A DNA stretch of 64,000 bases from Owenweeksia hongkongensis DSM 17368. GTDB lineage: Bacteria > Bacteroidota > Bacteroidia > Flavobacteriales > Schleiferiaceae. The position numbers and the translations under genes are program-made. Numbering within the stretch: the stretch's first letter is position 1; each line of letters starts with the position of its first letter. Of the stretch, positions 1 to 8,716 are shown one piece after another. The DNA is taken from NCBI RefSeq assembly GCF_000236705.1, contig NC_016599.1, forward strand, positions 3,348,001 through 3,412,000, in the 5' to 3' direction. A model generated the notes under the pieces. That model was not told the origin of the DNA. It saw only the letters and a program-made list of their open reading frames with translations, and searched no databases.

Positions 1-929
1 TGGCAATGTTATTTGTGGGAGGGATGATTCCTTTCATCTTTTCGTCATTGGCAATTTCGGCTGTAGGCCGTGCGGCCATGGCTATGGTGCATGAAGTAAG
101 ACGTCAGTTTAAGGAGATTCCCGGCATTATGGAATACAAGGCTAAGCCTGAGTACGAAAAATGTGTTGAAATTTCTACCAAAGCATCTATTCGTGAAATG
201 ATGCTACCTGGTGCCATAGCTTTGATTACGCCAGTTCTTGTTGGTTTTGGTTTTAAAGATGTATTCCCAGAAACTTCTTCAGCAGAAATGCTTGGTGGAT
301 TGCTTGCCGGAGTTACCGTTAGTGGTGTGCTTATGGGGATTTTCCAGAATAATGCTGGTGGTGCCTGGGATAATGCCAAGAAATCATTTGAGCAGGGGGT
401 AGAGATTGACGGTAAAATGGAATATAAAGGTTCTGAAGCACACAAAGCTTCTGTAACTGGAGATACTGTGGGTGATCCTTTCAAGGATACTTCCGGTCCT
501 TCTATGAACATACTTATCAAATTGATGAGTATAGTTTCGTTGGTAATCGCACCTCATTTGAATACAGGAGAGGCTAGTCACAATATGAATGGTCATGCAA
601 TGTCGGGTGATGTTCAAGGATCTATAATGATAGTTCTTCAAGACGGAAGAGTTGGTTCGGCCACAGTTTCAGAAATTGAATATGCATCATTAGAGGGCGA
701 TCGTATTTATGAGTTAAAGTTTGAAATGCAAACTCTAGGATCTCCAGATCAAAAGGATATGACTGGTTTTGAGTCAGCTCAGGTTTTTGTTCCAGGTGCG
801 GCTAGCTATTTGAATGGCTTCATTACGGGTAGCGCTTTGGTGCGAAGTGAAGCTGGTGAAATTCCAGCTATTATTGAAGTAACAGTGACCCATGATAAAG
901 TGGTGAGTGGTCGAATTCATCTTCGATAA
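1..929 (+). CDS. hppA: Membrane-bound proton/sodium-translocating pyrophosphatase, C-terminal part (5' end outside window)
   Basis: The reading frame is already open at the window edge, so the ATG at position 6 is internal. The enzyme couples hydrolysis of pyrophosphate to H+ or Na+ pumping across the inner membrane. The visible part holds family signatures: [12 protein letters not shown] in a cytoplasmic loop and [15 protein letters not shown] near the last conserved membrane segments, which bind Mg-pyrophosphate. The residue that separates K+-dependent from K+-independent enzymes lies upstream and cannot be read. After the last conserved helix (ending around APHL) there is a soluble tail of about 120 residues, rich in beta-prone sequence. 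This is longer than the short C-terminus of the best-studied enzymes. A terminator follows 24 bp after the stop. Family assignment is secure; the coupling ion is unknown. Confidence 0.93.
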   Translation, partial: AMLFVGGMIPFIFSSLAISAVGRAAMAMVHEVRRQFKEIPGIMEYKAKPEYEKCVEISTKASIREMMLPGAIALITPVLVGFGFKDVFPETSSAEMLGGLLAGVTVSGVLMGIFQNNAGGAWDNAKKSFEQGVEIDGKMEYKGSEAHKASVTGDTVGDPFKDTSGPSMNILIKLMSIVSLVIAPHLNTGEASHNMNGHAMSGDVQGSIMIVLQDGRVGSATVSEIEYASLEGDRIYELKFEMQTLGSPDQKDMTGFESAQVFVPGAASYLNGFITGSALVRSEAGEIPAIIEVTVTHDKVVSGRIHLR

Positions 930-952
930 AAGAAAAGGATTAACGTTATTAA

Positions 953-979
953 AAAGACCTTCCATTAAGGAGGGTCTTT
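953..979 (+). terminator. Rho-independent terminator after hppA
   Basis: Hairpin arms AAAGACCTTCC and GGAGGGTCTTT (one mismatch) enclose the loop ATTAA. It lies 24 bp after the pyrophosphatase stop and before the methyltransferase gene. Confidence 0.7.
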
Positions 980-1042
980 GCATTTTGTAATAAGGCTGCA
1001 GAGAGTATTACACTATCTTTGACAGCTTATTAAGAGAGGAAA

Positions 1043-1831
1043 ATGGGGTATAAAACTTCGATGAAAAACTGGGAAGGCTTGGCGCAAAATGATGCTTTGT
1101 GGTCTATCCTTACCGATAAAAAACTAAGAGGTGAAAAGTGGGATAAGTCTCAATTTTTTAACTCGGGGAAACAAGAGGTAGAAAACATTTTAGCTTACCT
1201 AAAGGAGCAGCAAGTTCAGCCCGTAGACTTTGAATTAGTAATGGACTTTGGCTGTGGTGCTGGTCGTATTTCACGCGCACTTTCTCAGCATTTTAATAAA
1301 GTGGTAGGAGTGGATGCCAGTCCTACTATGATTACCTTGGCAGAAAAAGAAAACGAAGAATTTGCCGATAAGGTTAGTTTTAAGCTTAATCAAGTTGAAG
1401 ATTTAGGGCAATTTCCTGACAACAGCTTTTCAATGACCTTTACTGTAATTACGCTTCAGCACATACCTTCAGCGCAGTCGGTTGGTTTTATTACCGAATT
1501 TATACGATTGATAAAACCAGGAGGATTGGCCGTGTTTCAAATCCCTACTAAAGATGTTAGGAAATTTAGTTTAATGCAGCGCATCCGTACTTTCTTGAGA
1601 ATAAGAGAGCGCCTTGCTTTAATTGGTATTGGAAAAGGTTTTAATATGGATATGCACCCTGTAAGTGAAGGTGCGATAAATCAATTAGTAAAGAAAGCCG
1701 GTGGAGAAATTAAGCTAGCTGTGAATACTAATCAAACTGAGCCAGATTATAATGGTGATGTGAAATTTCTGAAAGACGATGAAGCTGCATCCGGATATCT
1801 AAGCAGGCTTTTTGTAGTCACTAAGAGCTGA
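1043..1831 (+). CDS. Class I SAM-dependent methyltransferase
   Basis: The 262-residue protein has a Rossmann-fold methyltransferase core. Motif I is VMDFGCGAGRISR at about residue 66, followed by the acidic residue GVDAS that binds the SAM ribose and a post-I region ending PDNSFSMTF. The KPGG motif near residue 160 is typical of Methyltransf_11/25 families. The substrate cannot be named. The ATG at 1043 is preceded by the purine-rich AGAGAGGA. The last 33 bp overlap the 3' end of the opposing O-antigen ligase gene, so the two genes are convergent. The neighbour hints at a glycan or lipid substrate, but this is only context. Confidence 0.85.
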   Translation: MGYKTSMKNWEGLAQNDALWSILTDKKLRGEKWDKSQFFNSGKQEVENILAYLKEQQVQPVDFELVMDFGCGAGRISRALSQHFNKVVGVDASPTMITLAEKENEEFADKVSFKLNQVEDLGQFPDNSFSMTFTVITLQHIPSAQSVGFITEFIRLIKPGGLAVFQIPTKDVRKFSLMQRIRTFLRIRERLALIGIGKGFNMDMHPVSEGAINQLVKKAGGEIKLAVNTNQTEPDYNGDVKFLKDDEAASGYLSRLFVVTKS

Positions 1832-3094
1832 TGGCCTAAAGGAGTTATTGGCATTTGCGATAAGCATAGCAAAAAAGTAGGCAAAGAAAAGTGTGCCGGC
1901 TTGCCTTTCAAGCATCGATTCTGTAATAAAACTTGTTCCCAGAATGAAGAGCATAGCGTACCCCAAAAACGAATACTTTCCCATTTTTATAAAAGGCCAG
2001 AGAAAGGCCATTACTAAGAAGGTGAGGCCAAGTATTCCCAAAGCTGCCCAATGTTGTAAGTAGGTGTTGTGGTAATTGTAATTTGTTTCTCCTAAAGTAT
2101 AAGGTCTATTGCCGCGCCAAAACTTGGCTGTTTCCAGCTTTAAATATTCATTTAGTTCATTGTCTGCTGAGCCAAGACCTACGCCCTGTAAAGGATTTTG
2201 TTCAATCACTTTCATCGCGTCACGCCATATAAATACTCGGTGGTTGGTTTGATAATCATCGCTTTTGCCTTCATAAACCATCCATTCCCTGTAAGTTTCA
2301 ATTATTCTTTTTTGAGAACCGGGTATGATTAAAGCCAAACCAACAATACCCCCGAGCGCAATCATTTGGTAAATTAGGAGTTTTTTCCAGCTCTTTTTGT
2401 TGCCAAAATACCAAGTGATAAATATGATAGATATTAATAAGAATGTTACAATTTGCATACGTGCCGCACCTACATATATAGCGGCTGCTAAAGCAGAAAG
2501 TGAGAGAAAGAATATTACTTTTTTGCCAAAAGCTTTGGGTCTTGCTTTAAGATAGTAATAGAGTAGGATTATAAAAGCGAAACTACAATACATGGTAAAG
2601 TAGTGCACGGCAATAAGGTGGTAGGCTACAAAGTTTTGATGATAAAGATAGTTTTGTGAGGGATCTAAAGCTTGGCGGTAAAGCCCGATAGAAAAGAGAA
2701 CCAAACAGCTCAATGCTGTAGAAAAGGCAAAGGTGAGGAGCCAATGTTTGTAGTGCTTTTGTCCAAATTTGGCAGAGGTACCTAATGCAAGAGGCAGTAA
2801 TAAAGTAGGCATTTTTAATACCATCAGGCGCCCCCACGTGTCTTTGTCTTCAGTGTAAAAATAGCTCAATGCCCCCAGTAGGTAAAGTCCTGAAACAAAC
2901 CAAAGCGGAACATTTTTCTTAAAACAGAGCAATGCCTGTTTAGGCCTGAATGAAATCAGCCAACCCAACAAAATGCCAATAATACCAATGGTGGGAGATA
3001 GTGCTCTGAACTGAAAAGGCAGTACTGCAGCAAAGTATATCATGCTGAAATACATTATTTTCTCTCCTACAAGGTATCTGGTGTGTGGCTTCAA
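1799..3094 (-). CDS. O-antigen ligase / Wzy family polytopic membrane protein
   Basis: The 431-residue protein has about ten to twelve hydrophobic segments. A Wzy_C-type loop occupies roughly residues 290-360, with FIWRDAMKVIEQNPLQGVGL followed by a HNTYLQHWAALG stretch before the next membrane helix. These are the hallmarks of O-antigen ligases and polymerases (PF04932), which join or polymerise lipid-linked glycans on the periplasmic face. Start choice is open: the first ATG gives MKPHTRYLVGEK ahead of the first helix, and another ATG 13 codons later starts directly at MYFSMIYF. It is convergent with the methyltransferase gene and overlaps it by 33 bp. It is far from the main polysaccharide cluster at 55-64 kb, so its glycan is unknown. 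Confidence 0.8.
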   Translation of the reverse strand: MKPHTRYLVGEKIMYFSMIYFAAVLPFQFRALSPTIGIIGILLGWLISFRPKQALLCFKKNVPLWFVSGLYLLGALSYFYTEDKDTWGRLMVLKMPTLLLPLALGTSAKFGQKHYKHWLLTFAFSTALSCLVLFSIGLYRQALDPSQNYLYHQNFVAYHLIAVHYFTMYCSFAFIILLYYYLKARPKAFGKKVIFFLSLSALAAAIYVGAARMQIVTFLLISIIFITWYFGNKKSWKKLLIYQMIALGGIVGLALIIPGSQKRIIETYREWMVYEGKSDDYQTNHRVFIWRDAMKVIEQNPLQGVGLGSADNELNEYLKLETAKFWRGNRPYTLGETNYNYHNTYLQHWAALGILGLTFLVMAFLWPFIKMGKYSFLGYAMLFILGTSFITESMLERQAGTLFFAYFFAMLIANANNSFRPSALSDYKKPA

Positions 3095-3159
3095 GTACTG
3101 GTATTAGAAATCTAAAACGATGAAATAGCACTCATTGGTACGACTGCTTCGGACTAATT

Positions 3160-3774
3160 TTAGAAAAGTCCGTTTAGCTCAGCATCTATGCGATTTATAA
3201 TTTCTCCCAGATGCTCAGGGTTATGAGCGAATTTGTTTTCATCTACATTTATAACAAGTAGCTTTCCTTTGTCATAACTGCTAATCCAAGCTTCGTAGCG
3301 CTCGTTTAGCCTATTCAAATAATCCAAACGAATATTGTTTTCATAATCGCGGCCACGCTGCTGAATTTGCCCCACCAAGGTAGGTACGGATGCACGTAAG
3401 TAAATTAACAAATCGGGTGCTTTTACAAACGATTCCATAAGGTGAAAAAGCGAGAGGTAATTTTCATAATCACGGCTAGGCATAAGGCCCATAGCATGCA
3501 GGTTGGGGGCAAAGATGTGCGCATCCTCGTAAATGGTTCTATCCTGCACCACGTTTTTGCCCGAGTCATGAATCTCTTTTACCTGCTTCAATCTAGAATT
3601 GAGGAAGAATATCTGCAAGTTGAAAGACCAGCGCTGCATTTCGCGGTAAAAATCATCCAAGTAAGGGTTGTTGTCAACCTCTTCAAACTCAGGTTCCCAA
3701 TGGTAATGTTTTGCTAATAATTCTGTAAGAGTGGTTTTTCCTGAACCTATATTGCCGGATACTGCGATGTGCAT
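3160..3774 (-). CDS. Deoxynucleoside kinase (dAK/dGK-like)
   Basis: The 204-residue protein starts MHIAVSGNIGSGKTTL, a P-loop (GNIGSGKT) at residues 7-14. It contains the DRTIYEDA segment (conserved D-R in the catalytic region) and the lid-like QQRGRDYENNI. Length and motifs match the deoxyadenosine/deoxyguanosine kinase family, which phosphorylates salvaged deoxynucleosides with ATP. Which base is preferred cannot be told. A TAGATTTG -7 element (minus strand) lies 69 bp upstream. The gene stands alone, downstream of the secreted-protein gene at 3889-4704. Confidence 0.87.
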   Translation of the reverse strand: MHIAVSGNIGSGKTTLTELLAKHYHWEPEFEEVDNNPYLDDFYREMQRWSFNLQIFFLNSRLKQVKEIHDSGKNVVQDRTIYEDAHIFAPNLHAMGLMPSRDYENYLSLFHLMESFVKAPDLLIYLRASVPTLVGQIQQRGRDYENNIRLDYLNRLNERYEAWISSYDKGKLLVINVDENKFAHNPEHLGEIINRIDAELNGLF

Positions 3775-3842
3775 GAATCTTCTGAAATTATAATTGTGAA
3801 TAGAAGGCTAAAATGACGTGTGTGCAAATTTTGCCTAACGCA

Positions 3843-3850
3843 CAAATCTA
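3843..3850 (-). promoter_or_regulatory. Bacteroidota -7 promoter element upstream of deoxynucleoside kinase
   Basis: On the minus strand this reads TAGATTTG, an exact match to TAnnTTTG. It sits 69 bp before the kinase start codon. A CAA on the plus strand (TTG on minus) lies about 25 bp further upstream, a longer spacer than usual, so the -33 element is doubtful. Confidence 0.45.
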
Positions 3851-3888
3851 CCATTTTACATTAATAAGAGAAGCCCAAAATCGTGATA

Positions 3889-4704
3889 TTACTGCTTTGA
3901 GATGCTTGCCGGAAGCTGATATACACCAATGCCTTCTTTGTTGCTGGTATAAAGTCGCTTACCCGCCACTCGTACATTTTTTAAATCCTTATCCTTTAAG
4001 TCAATAGCATCAACTTGAGAAGTAGTTAGACTGTATAAAAATACCTTCCCCCCCTGCACATAGTAAAGCTCCTTTCCTTGCACGCAAAAGGATTCCACAT
4101 TTTTTATGGGAATGGTTTTTTGAAGAGAGCCCAGTGCGTCAAAAAGTAAAATACCCTTTTCGGGAATGTTTAAATACACTTTGTTGATGGTACTAATCAT
4201 GCTATGAGGCATATTCTCTGCCCCAATAATCTGTGTGATGTTCAGGCTACTATTCACCACCTTTTTTGACTGTAGGTTAAAAAGGTACATTTTGTCGGTG
4301 CCTTGGTCGTAAAACCACACATTGTCCTGATCGGCAAAAGAAATAAAGAGTACATCCAGAAAACCGTAATCGTTAAAATTGATAGCGGTGCTGGCGTTTA
4401 ATCTATTGTCAACCACTACCACTTCATTCCAGTCTTTGTAAAAAATATAAGGATTCAAGGCGTTCATTACGTCAACCTGATTGATGGTGCCTTTTAAAGG
4501 ATTGCTGTAGGAGTACAATTGCTTGTAAGTGGGGTCATACTTTCGCAATTCAGCATTATTTACCACGTATAAATTTTGAAACTGATCTACATAAAAATTG
4601 TCTAGTTTGCTAAGCTTATAACTGGCAATTGGGACATTAACTTCACTTTGCGCAAAGCAGGTGACTGTGGAAAATAAGATAGCTAAAAGTGTGGATCGAA
4701 TCAT
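3889..4704 (-). CDS. Secreted protein of unknown function, beta-propeller-like
   Basis: The 271-residue protein has a signal peptide (MIRSTLLAILFSTVTCFAQ, cleavage after the Ala-Gln region). The mature part has recurring short beta-rich stretches such as DNFYVDQFQNLYVVN, DNVWFYDQGTDKMYLFN and KELYYVQGGKVFLYS. These resemble successive blades of a WD40/NHL-like propeller. No catalytic motif is seen. It overlaps the upstream GH3-family gene by 4 bp (ATGA), so the two are very probably translated from one mRNA. I do not recognise a named family, and function is unknown. Confidence 0.7.
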   Translation of the reverse strand: MIRSTLLAILFSTVTCFAQSEVNVPIASYKLSKLDNFYVDQFQNLYVVNNAELRKYDPTYKQLYSYSNPLKGTINQVDVMNALNPYIFYKDWNEVVVVDNRLNASTAINFNDYGFLDVLFISFADQDNVWFYDQGTDKMYLFNLQSKKVVNSSLNITQIIGAENMPHSMISTINKVYLNIPEKGILLFDALGSLQKTIPIKNVESFCVQGKELYYVQGGKVFLYSLTTSQVDAIDLKDKDLKNVRVAGKRLYTSNKEGIGVYQLPASISKQ

Positions 4705-6233
4705 CCTACTTCTTGTAAAGAGTTCATGGCTAATAACTCTTCCAAGTGAGTTCTATTGTTGCTCAAGCGCGGTACCTTGTGCTGTCCACCAAGTTTTCCT
4801 TTTGACTTTAACCAATCATAAAACAGGTTTTCGCGAGCAATGTGGAGTACCGGTGGACGCAAAGCCATGTCTTTATGACGCTTCGCTTCATAGTCACTAT
4901 TTAGTTCTTTTAGTTTGGCGTCAAGTACCGTGTTGAACGTGTTTGAACAACTTGGTGTTTGAGTAAACTCAATGAGCCATTCGTGCGCTCCATTGCTATT
5001 ATTACTCATATATACCGGAGCAGCCGTGTACTCCCTCACTTGCGCATTGGTAGCCATGCAAGCTGCATGTAAGGCAGATTCAGAATTTTCTACAATTAGC
5101 TCTTCACCAAAGGCATTGATAAAATGCTTGGTGCGACCCGAAACTTGTATGCGGTAGGGCAATGTGGAAGTGAATCTAACCGTGTCACCTAAAATGTAGC
5201 GCCAAAGCCCGGCATTGGTGGAAATTACTATTGCGTAGTTCTTCCCGATTTCTACCTCACTTAGCGGAATAGTTTCAGAGTCTTCTCCACAAAATTTATC
5301 CATCGGGATGAATTCATAGAAAATACCAAAGTCGAGCATTAGTAAAAGCTCTTCGCTATTTGCTTGATCCTGAATGCCAAAAAATCCTTCTGAGGCATTG
5401 TAGGTTTCTACAAAACTGAAATTTTGTTGAGGTATAATTTCTTCAAACTGTTTGCGATATGGGTTGAAGTTTACCCCACCATGCATATACATTTCAAGGT
5501 TTGGCCACACTTCATGCAAATTGGTAGCACCTGTTTTTTCTAAAACCTTTCTTGCCAAAATAAGCATCCACGAAGGTACACCCACAAGACTGCTCACATC
5601 CTCCTGAATAGTGGTATTTGCGATGGCTTCAATCTTGCTTTCCCACTCATTCATCAAGCTAATCTTGTTGTTAGGAGTGGTTCGCATTTCTACCCAAAAG
5701 GGTAAGTTTTCTATTATGATAGCTGATACGTCACCGTAAAAACTTTGATTTTTATGGTCATTGATAAATGAGCTGCCACCGAGGCGAAGGCTCATCCCTG
5801 AAAATATTTTGGTCTCCGGGTTGTTGTTGCAATAAATGCTCAACAAATCCTTGCCACCTTTAAAGTGGCAATCCTCAATGGCTTCCTGACTTACAGGTAT
5901 AAATTTACTCTTGGCATCGGTGGTTCCACTGGATTTTGCAAACCAGCGAATTTCGCTTGGCCAGGTGATGTTTTGCTCACCCGCACGCATCCTGTCTACC
6001 TCCGGTTGTAAGGTTTCATAAAAGTGAAGGGGAACACGGGATTTAAATTCTTCGTAAGAAGTAATGCTTTCAAAATCGTATTTCTTGCCCCATTCTGTAC
6101 CTTTGGCAGTATCCAAAAGCGTGAATAAAACCTCCTGCTGTACCTCATTGGGGTACTTCATGAAAAGCTCGATCTGATGAAATCTTTTCTTCATCCGCCA
6201 GCTAATAAAGGAGTTGACTAAATCGATTTTCAT
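4701..6233 (-). CDS. GH3 auxin-responsive promoter family protein (acyl-adenylating enzyme)
   Basis: The 510-residue protein belongs to the GH3 branch of the adenylate-forming superfamily. The ATP phosphate-binding loop is SSGTTDAKSKFIPVS near residue 110, and YNASEGFFGIQ near residue 285 corresponds to the second nucleotide-binding motif (plant GH3: YxSSE). LILARKVLEKTG and the C-terminal KLGGQHKVPRLSNNR also match bacterial GH3 proteins. Plant members conjugate amino acids to acyl hormones. The bacterial substrate is not known. The stop overlaps the start of the downstream secreted protein gene by 4 bp. The gene is divergent from the DUF2797 gene, with 39 bp between them for both promoters. 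Confidence 0.88.
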   Translation of the reverse strand: MKIDLVNSFISWRMKKRFHQIELFMKYPNEVQQEVLFTLLDTAKGTEWGKKYDFESITSYEEFKSRVPLHFYETLQPEVDRMRAGEQNITWPSEIRWFAKSSGTTDAKSKFIPVSQEAIEDCHFKGGKDLLSIYCNNNPETKIFSGMSLRLGGSSFINDHKNQSFYGDVSAIIIENLPFWVEMRTTPNNKISLMNEWESKIEAIANTTIQEDVSSLVGVPSWMLILARKVLEKTGATNLHEVWPNLEMYMHGGVNFNPYRKQFEEIIPQQNFSFVETYNASEGFFGIQDQANSEELLLMLDFGIFYEFIPMDKFCGEDSETIPLSEVEIGKNYAIVISTNAGLWRYILGDTVRFTSTLPYRIQVSGRTKHFINAFGEELIVENSESALHAACMATNAQVREYTAAPVYMSNNSNGAHEWLIEFTQTPSCSNTFNTVLDAKLKELNSDYEAKRHKDMALRPPVLHIARENLFYDWLKSKGKLGGQHKVPRLSNNRTHLEELLAMNSLQEVG

Positions 6234-6272
6234 GTTTGGTGTTAATTAGTTTGAGACTACAATTTTAGCAAA

Positions 6273-7070
6273 ATGCAATTAAATACAACACTTTCCAAAA
6301 TGCCCGCTTACATTAATGGGCAGGTTCATTATCTATTAAAGACAGACAATGACTTTCTGAAAATAAATGACTGCATAGGTCGTGAATTTTCTATTGAGTT
6401 TGTTGGTGAAAAATATTGTGCGTCTTGTGGTAATCAATTTACGGATTTGTATCGAATGGGATTTTGTAAAAACTGCTTTTTTACGAGCCCTATGGCAGGT
6501 GAAAGTATTATTCGCCCTGAGCTTAGCCGTGCCCACTTAGATGAAGAAGATAGGGATTTAGCTTTTGAAAAAGGCTATCAGCTTCAGGAGCATGTGGTCT
6601 ACCTGGCTAATAGTGGAGGTTTAAAAGTAGGAGTTACGCGCCAGCAGCAAGTGCCCACTCGATGGATTGACCAGGGTGCAGCACAAGCCATTATTCTTGC
6701 CAAAACCAGTAATCGCTATGAAGCGGGGATGATTGAGGTAGACATGAAAAATCATGTAGCTGATAAAACCGCTTGGCAGCGAATGTTGAAAAATGAAGAT
6801 GCTGAGGTGAATTTGCTGGAAGAAAAGGAAAGATTGGCCGGATTGCTGAGTGCCGATTTACAGCATTTTGTGTGTGATGATAATGAGATTCATTCGATGG
6901 ATTATCCAGTAGAGCACTATCCCACGAAAGTGAAAGCGATAAACTTGGATAAAAATGCGGAGGTGAAAGCTGTACTTCAGGGTATACGCGGGCAGTACTT
7001 AATATTTGAAGGTGGGGGAGTTCTTAATCTTAGAGGCCATACCGGTTACCGCGTGAAAATCTCATTTTAA
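6273..7070 (+). CDS. DUF2797 domain protein with four-cysteine zinc-binding motif
   Basis: The 265-residue protein has a CxxC...CxxC motif (CASCGNQF at about residue 48 and CKNCFF about 17 residues later), probably binding zinc. A middle region resembling a GIY-YIG-like fold follows, with LKVGVTRQQQVPTRWIDQGA. This combination defines DUF2797, whose function is not established. The start is the first ATG after a 39-bp divergent gap with the GH3 gene. Its last 41 bp overlap the opposing membrane-protein gene 7030-8037. Confidence 0.8.
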   Translation: MQLNTTLSKMPAYINGQVHYLLKTDNDFLKINDCIGREFSIEFVGEKYCASCGNQFTDLYRMGFCKNCFFTSPMAGESIIRPELSRAHLDEEDRDLAFEKGYQLQEHVVYLANSGGLKVGVTRQQQVPTRWIDQGAAQAIILAKTSNRYEAGMIEVDMKNHVADKTAWQRMLKNEDAEVNLLEEKERLAGLLSADLQHFVCDDNEIHSMDYPVEHYPTKVKAINLDKNAEVKAVLQGIRGQYLIFEGGGVLNLRGHTGYRVKISF

Positions 7071-8037
7071 TAGAATGAAGAAGATTTGTCTTTAAAATAA
7101 TACCTGTTCCAAATAGGGCAGGTAAGGCAATATTGAAAATCCAAATAATGAAGGAGGCGTTAATAAGCTCAGCTTCGCTGGCTAAAGAGCTGTCAAAAAT
7201 ATAGATGGCTAATGCTCCTTTTATAATAAAGTCTGCCGCTGCAAAAGTTGGAATCAAAGCTGTGATGAAATAAAAAACTATTACGGATAGGAATAATTCT
7301 ATGCCCAGAATTTCCGGATTCCACATGGCTAGTAGGCCAATAAACTGCAAATTATAGCTCAGGTATTTTCCAATAGAAAGAAAAAGTAAGGTGATTTTTT
7401 CGCTGAGAATCGGTCGGTTATTCAATATGTATTTTGAAATATCCCATTTGCCTGCATTTCGCTCATTGAGCCATTTTTGAATTTTTAAAATGGAAAGATA
7501 GATGGTGATGAGCACTACAGAGATTAGTAGTATCCCCAGTAGAGCGTAGGTTAAAGTGATTTTTGATTCGTAATAAGCGAGTAGAAGTAATGCACTTCCG
7601 CCAAGGAGAAATTTGGTGATAAACCGTGGGAAGTGCGACCAGAATGTGAGGAAAACTGTTTTTTGCCTATCACCTTTTTGATTGAGCATTACATACCTTC
7701 CGGCTAATTCGCCACTATTGGCAGGTGTGATAAAAGCCAGGGCGTAGCAAATGAAGTTGGTTTTGAAGGCCCGCTTCAGGCTAATGGTTTCCACAAAGTT
7801 GTTGACCACTTGCCAAATGATAGCATCAAACAGAAGGTTGGCGACCCACAGGGCAAAAAATACTGAAAGATAAATGTAGGGGTCATGCCAGGTATAGGTG
7901 AAAACACCGTGGTATTCGGTGCTTTGCAACTTTGAAAATATGAAATAGACGGCTATTCCAATCAATACCAATTTCAGCAATAATTCCAAAGTGCTTTTTA
8001 GCCAGGCCTTGTTCATATTAAAAGTTGAGTTCTTCAC
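7030..8037 (-). CDS. Lysylphosphatidylglycerol synthase-type transmembrane (flippase-like) protein
   Basis: The 335-residue protein has about eight hydrophobic helices and the conserved signature FITPANSGELAGRYVML near residue 105. It ends with a conserved ALPALFGTG helix. This is the UPF0104/LPG_synthase_TM fold (flippase portion of MprF, also found as stand-alone proteins). No soluble aminoacyltransferase domain is present, so lipid transport or scaffolding is the likely role. It overlaps the upstream yhhQ-like gene by 20 bp, which implies coupling in one transcript. Confidence 0.8.
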   Translation of the reverse strand: MKNSTFNMNKAWLKSTLELLLKLVLIGIAVYFIFSKLQSTEYHGVFTYTWHDPYIYLSVFFALWVANLLFDAIIWQVVNNFVETISLKRAFKTNFICYALAFITPANSGELAGRYVMLNQKGDRQKTVFLTFWSHFPRFITKFLLGGSALLLLAYYESKITLTYALLGILLISVVLITIYLSILKIQKWLNERNAGKWDISKYILNNRPILSEKITLLFLSIGKYLSYNLQFIGLLAMWNPEILGIELFLSVIVFYFITALIPTFAAADFIIKGALAIYIFDSSLASEAELINASFIIWIFNIALPALFGTGIILKTNLLHSIKMRFSRGNRYGL

Positions 8038-8707
8038 CGGGTTCTAGCTCAAAGTATTTTCTAAAACCTATTACTATAGGATAGATTAGTGCTGTATCAG
8101 CTAACGCAAAAAGTATTTTAAAAAGCCACCCATCAGCTATAAGCCCAGTAATAAATGAAACTTCGACTACGCCCAGAAATATAATACCCACTACTAAGGT
8201 GGTGTCCACCAATTGAGAAATCACCGTAGAGAAATTGTTTCTAAGCCAAAGGTGCTTGCCTTTGGTCACTCTTTTCCAAAAGTGAAAAATGCGAATGTCT
8301 AAAAACTGAGCAGCCAGATAAGCTACCATGCTGGCCATTATTATTTTCCATGAGTTTTGAAAAACTGAGGAATAATCTTGCTCTGAAACAGGGCTGCTTT
8401 CTATAGCCGGAAAACTGTGTCCAACATATAGAATTCCCAAAACTAAAAGTGTAGAAAAGAAACCGGCAAGCACAACTTGGTTGGTGCGCTTACGTCCATA
8501 TATCTCCGAAAGGATATCTGTAATGAGAAAGGTGATAGGGTAAGGCAAAACGCCTGCTGAAACTTGAAATACATGAAAGCCCATGTCTACTTCTACAAAC
8601 TTATTGGCAATAAGGTTGCAAGTAACCAAAGAGGCTATAAACAAAGCAGCAAGCACGAGGTAAATAAACCCGGCTTGCTGCTGCTTTTTATTTTGAAGTG
8701 ACTTCAA
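8018..8707 (-). CDS. yhhQ: Queuosine precursor transporter (VUT family, YhhQ-like)
   Basis: The 229-residue polytopic protein has the family signatures LVTCNLIANKFV in the first helix, PITFLITDILSEIYGRK in the second, and QLVDTTLVV in the fifth. Characterised members import the queuine precursors preQ0 or preQ1 for tRNA modification. The gene sits in a run sppA, yhhQ, flippase-like on the minus strand (9 bp after the sppA stop, 20 bp overlap with the next gene). No queuosine biosynthesis gene is in the window, so salvage of an external precursor cannot be confirmed from context. Confidence 0.87.
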   Translation of the reverse strand: MKSLQNKKQQQAGFIYLVLAALFIASLVTCNLIANKFVEVDMGFHVFQVSAGVLPYPITFLITDILSEIYGRKRTNQVVLAGFFSTLLVLGILYVGHSFPAIESSPVSEQDYSSVFQNSWKIIMASMVAYLAAQFLDIRIFHFWKRVTKGKHLWLRNNFSTVISQLVDTTLVVGIIFLGVVEVSFITGLIADGWLFKILFALADTALIYPIVIGFRKYFELEPGEELNF

Positions 8708-8716
8708 AGAAATAGA

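Noticed and set aside
6-8. ATG at position 6 as the start of the pyrophosphatase
   Set aside because: The frame is open to the window edge and the family N-terminal two thirds are missing, so it is internal.
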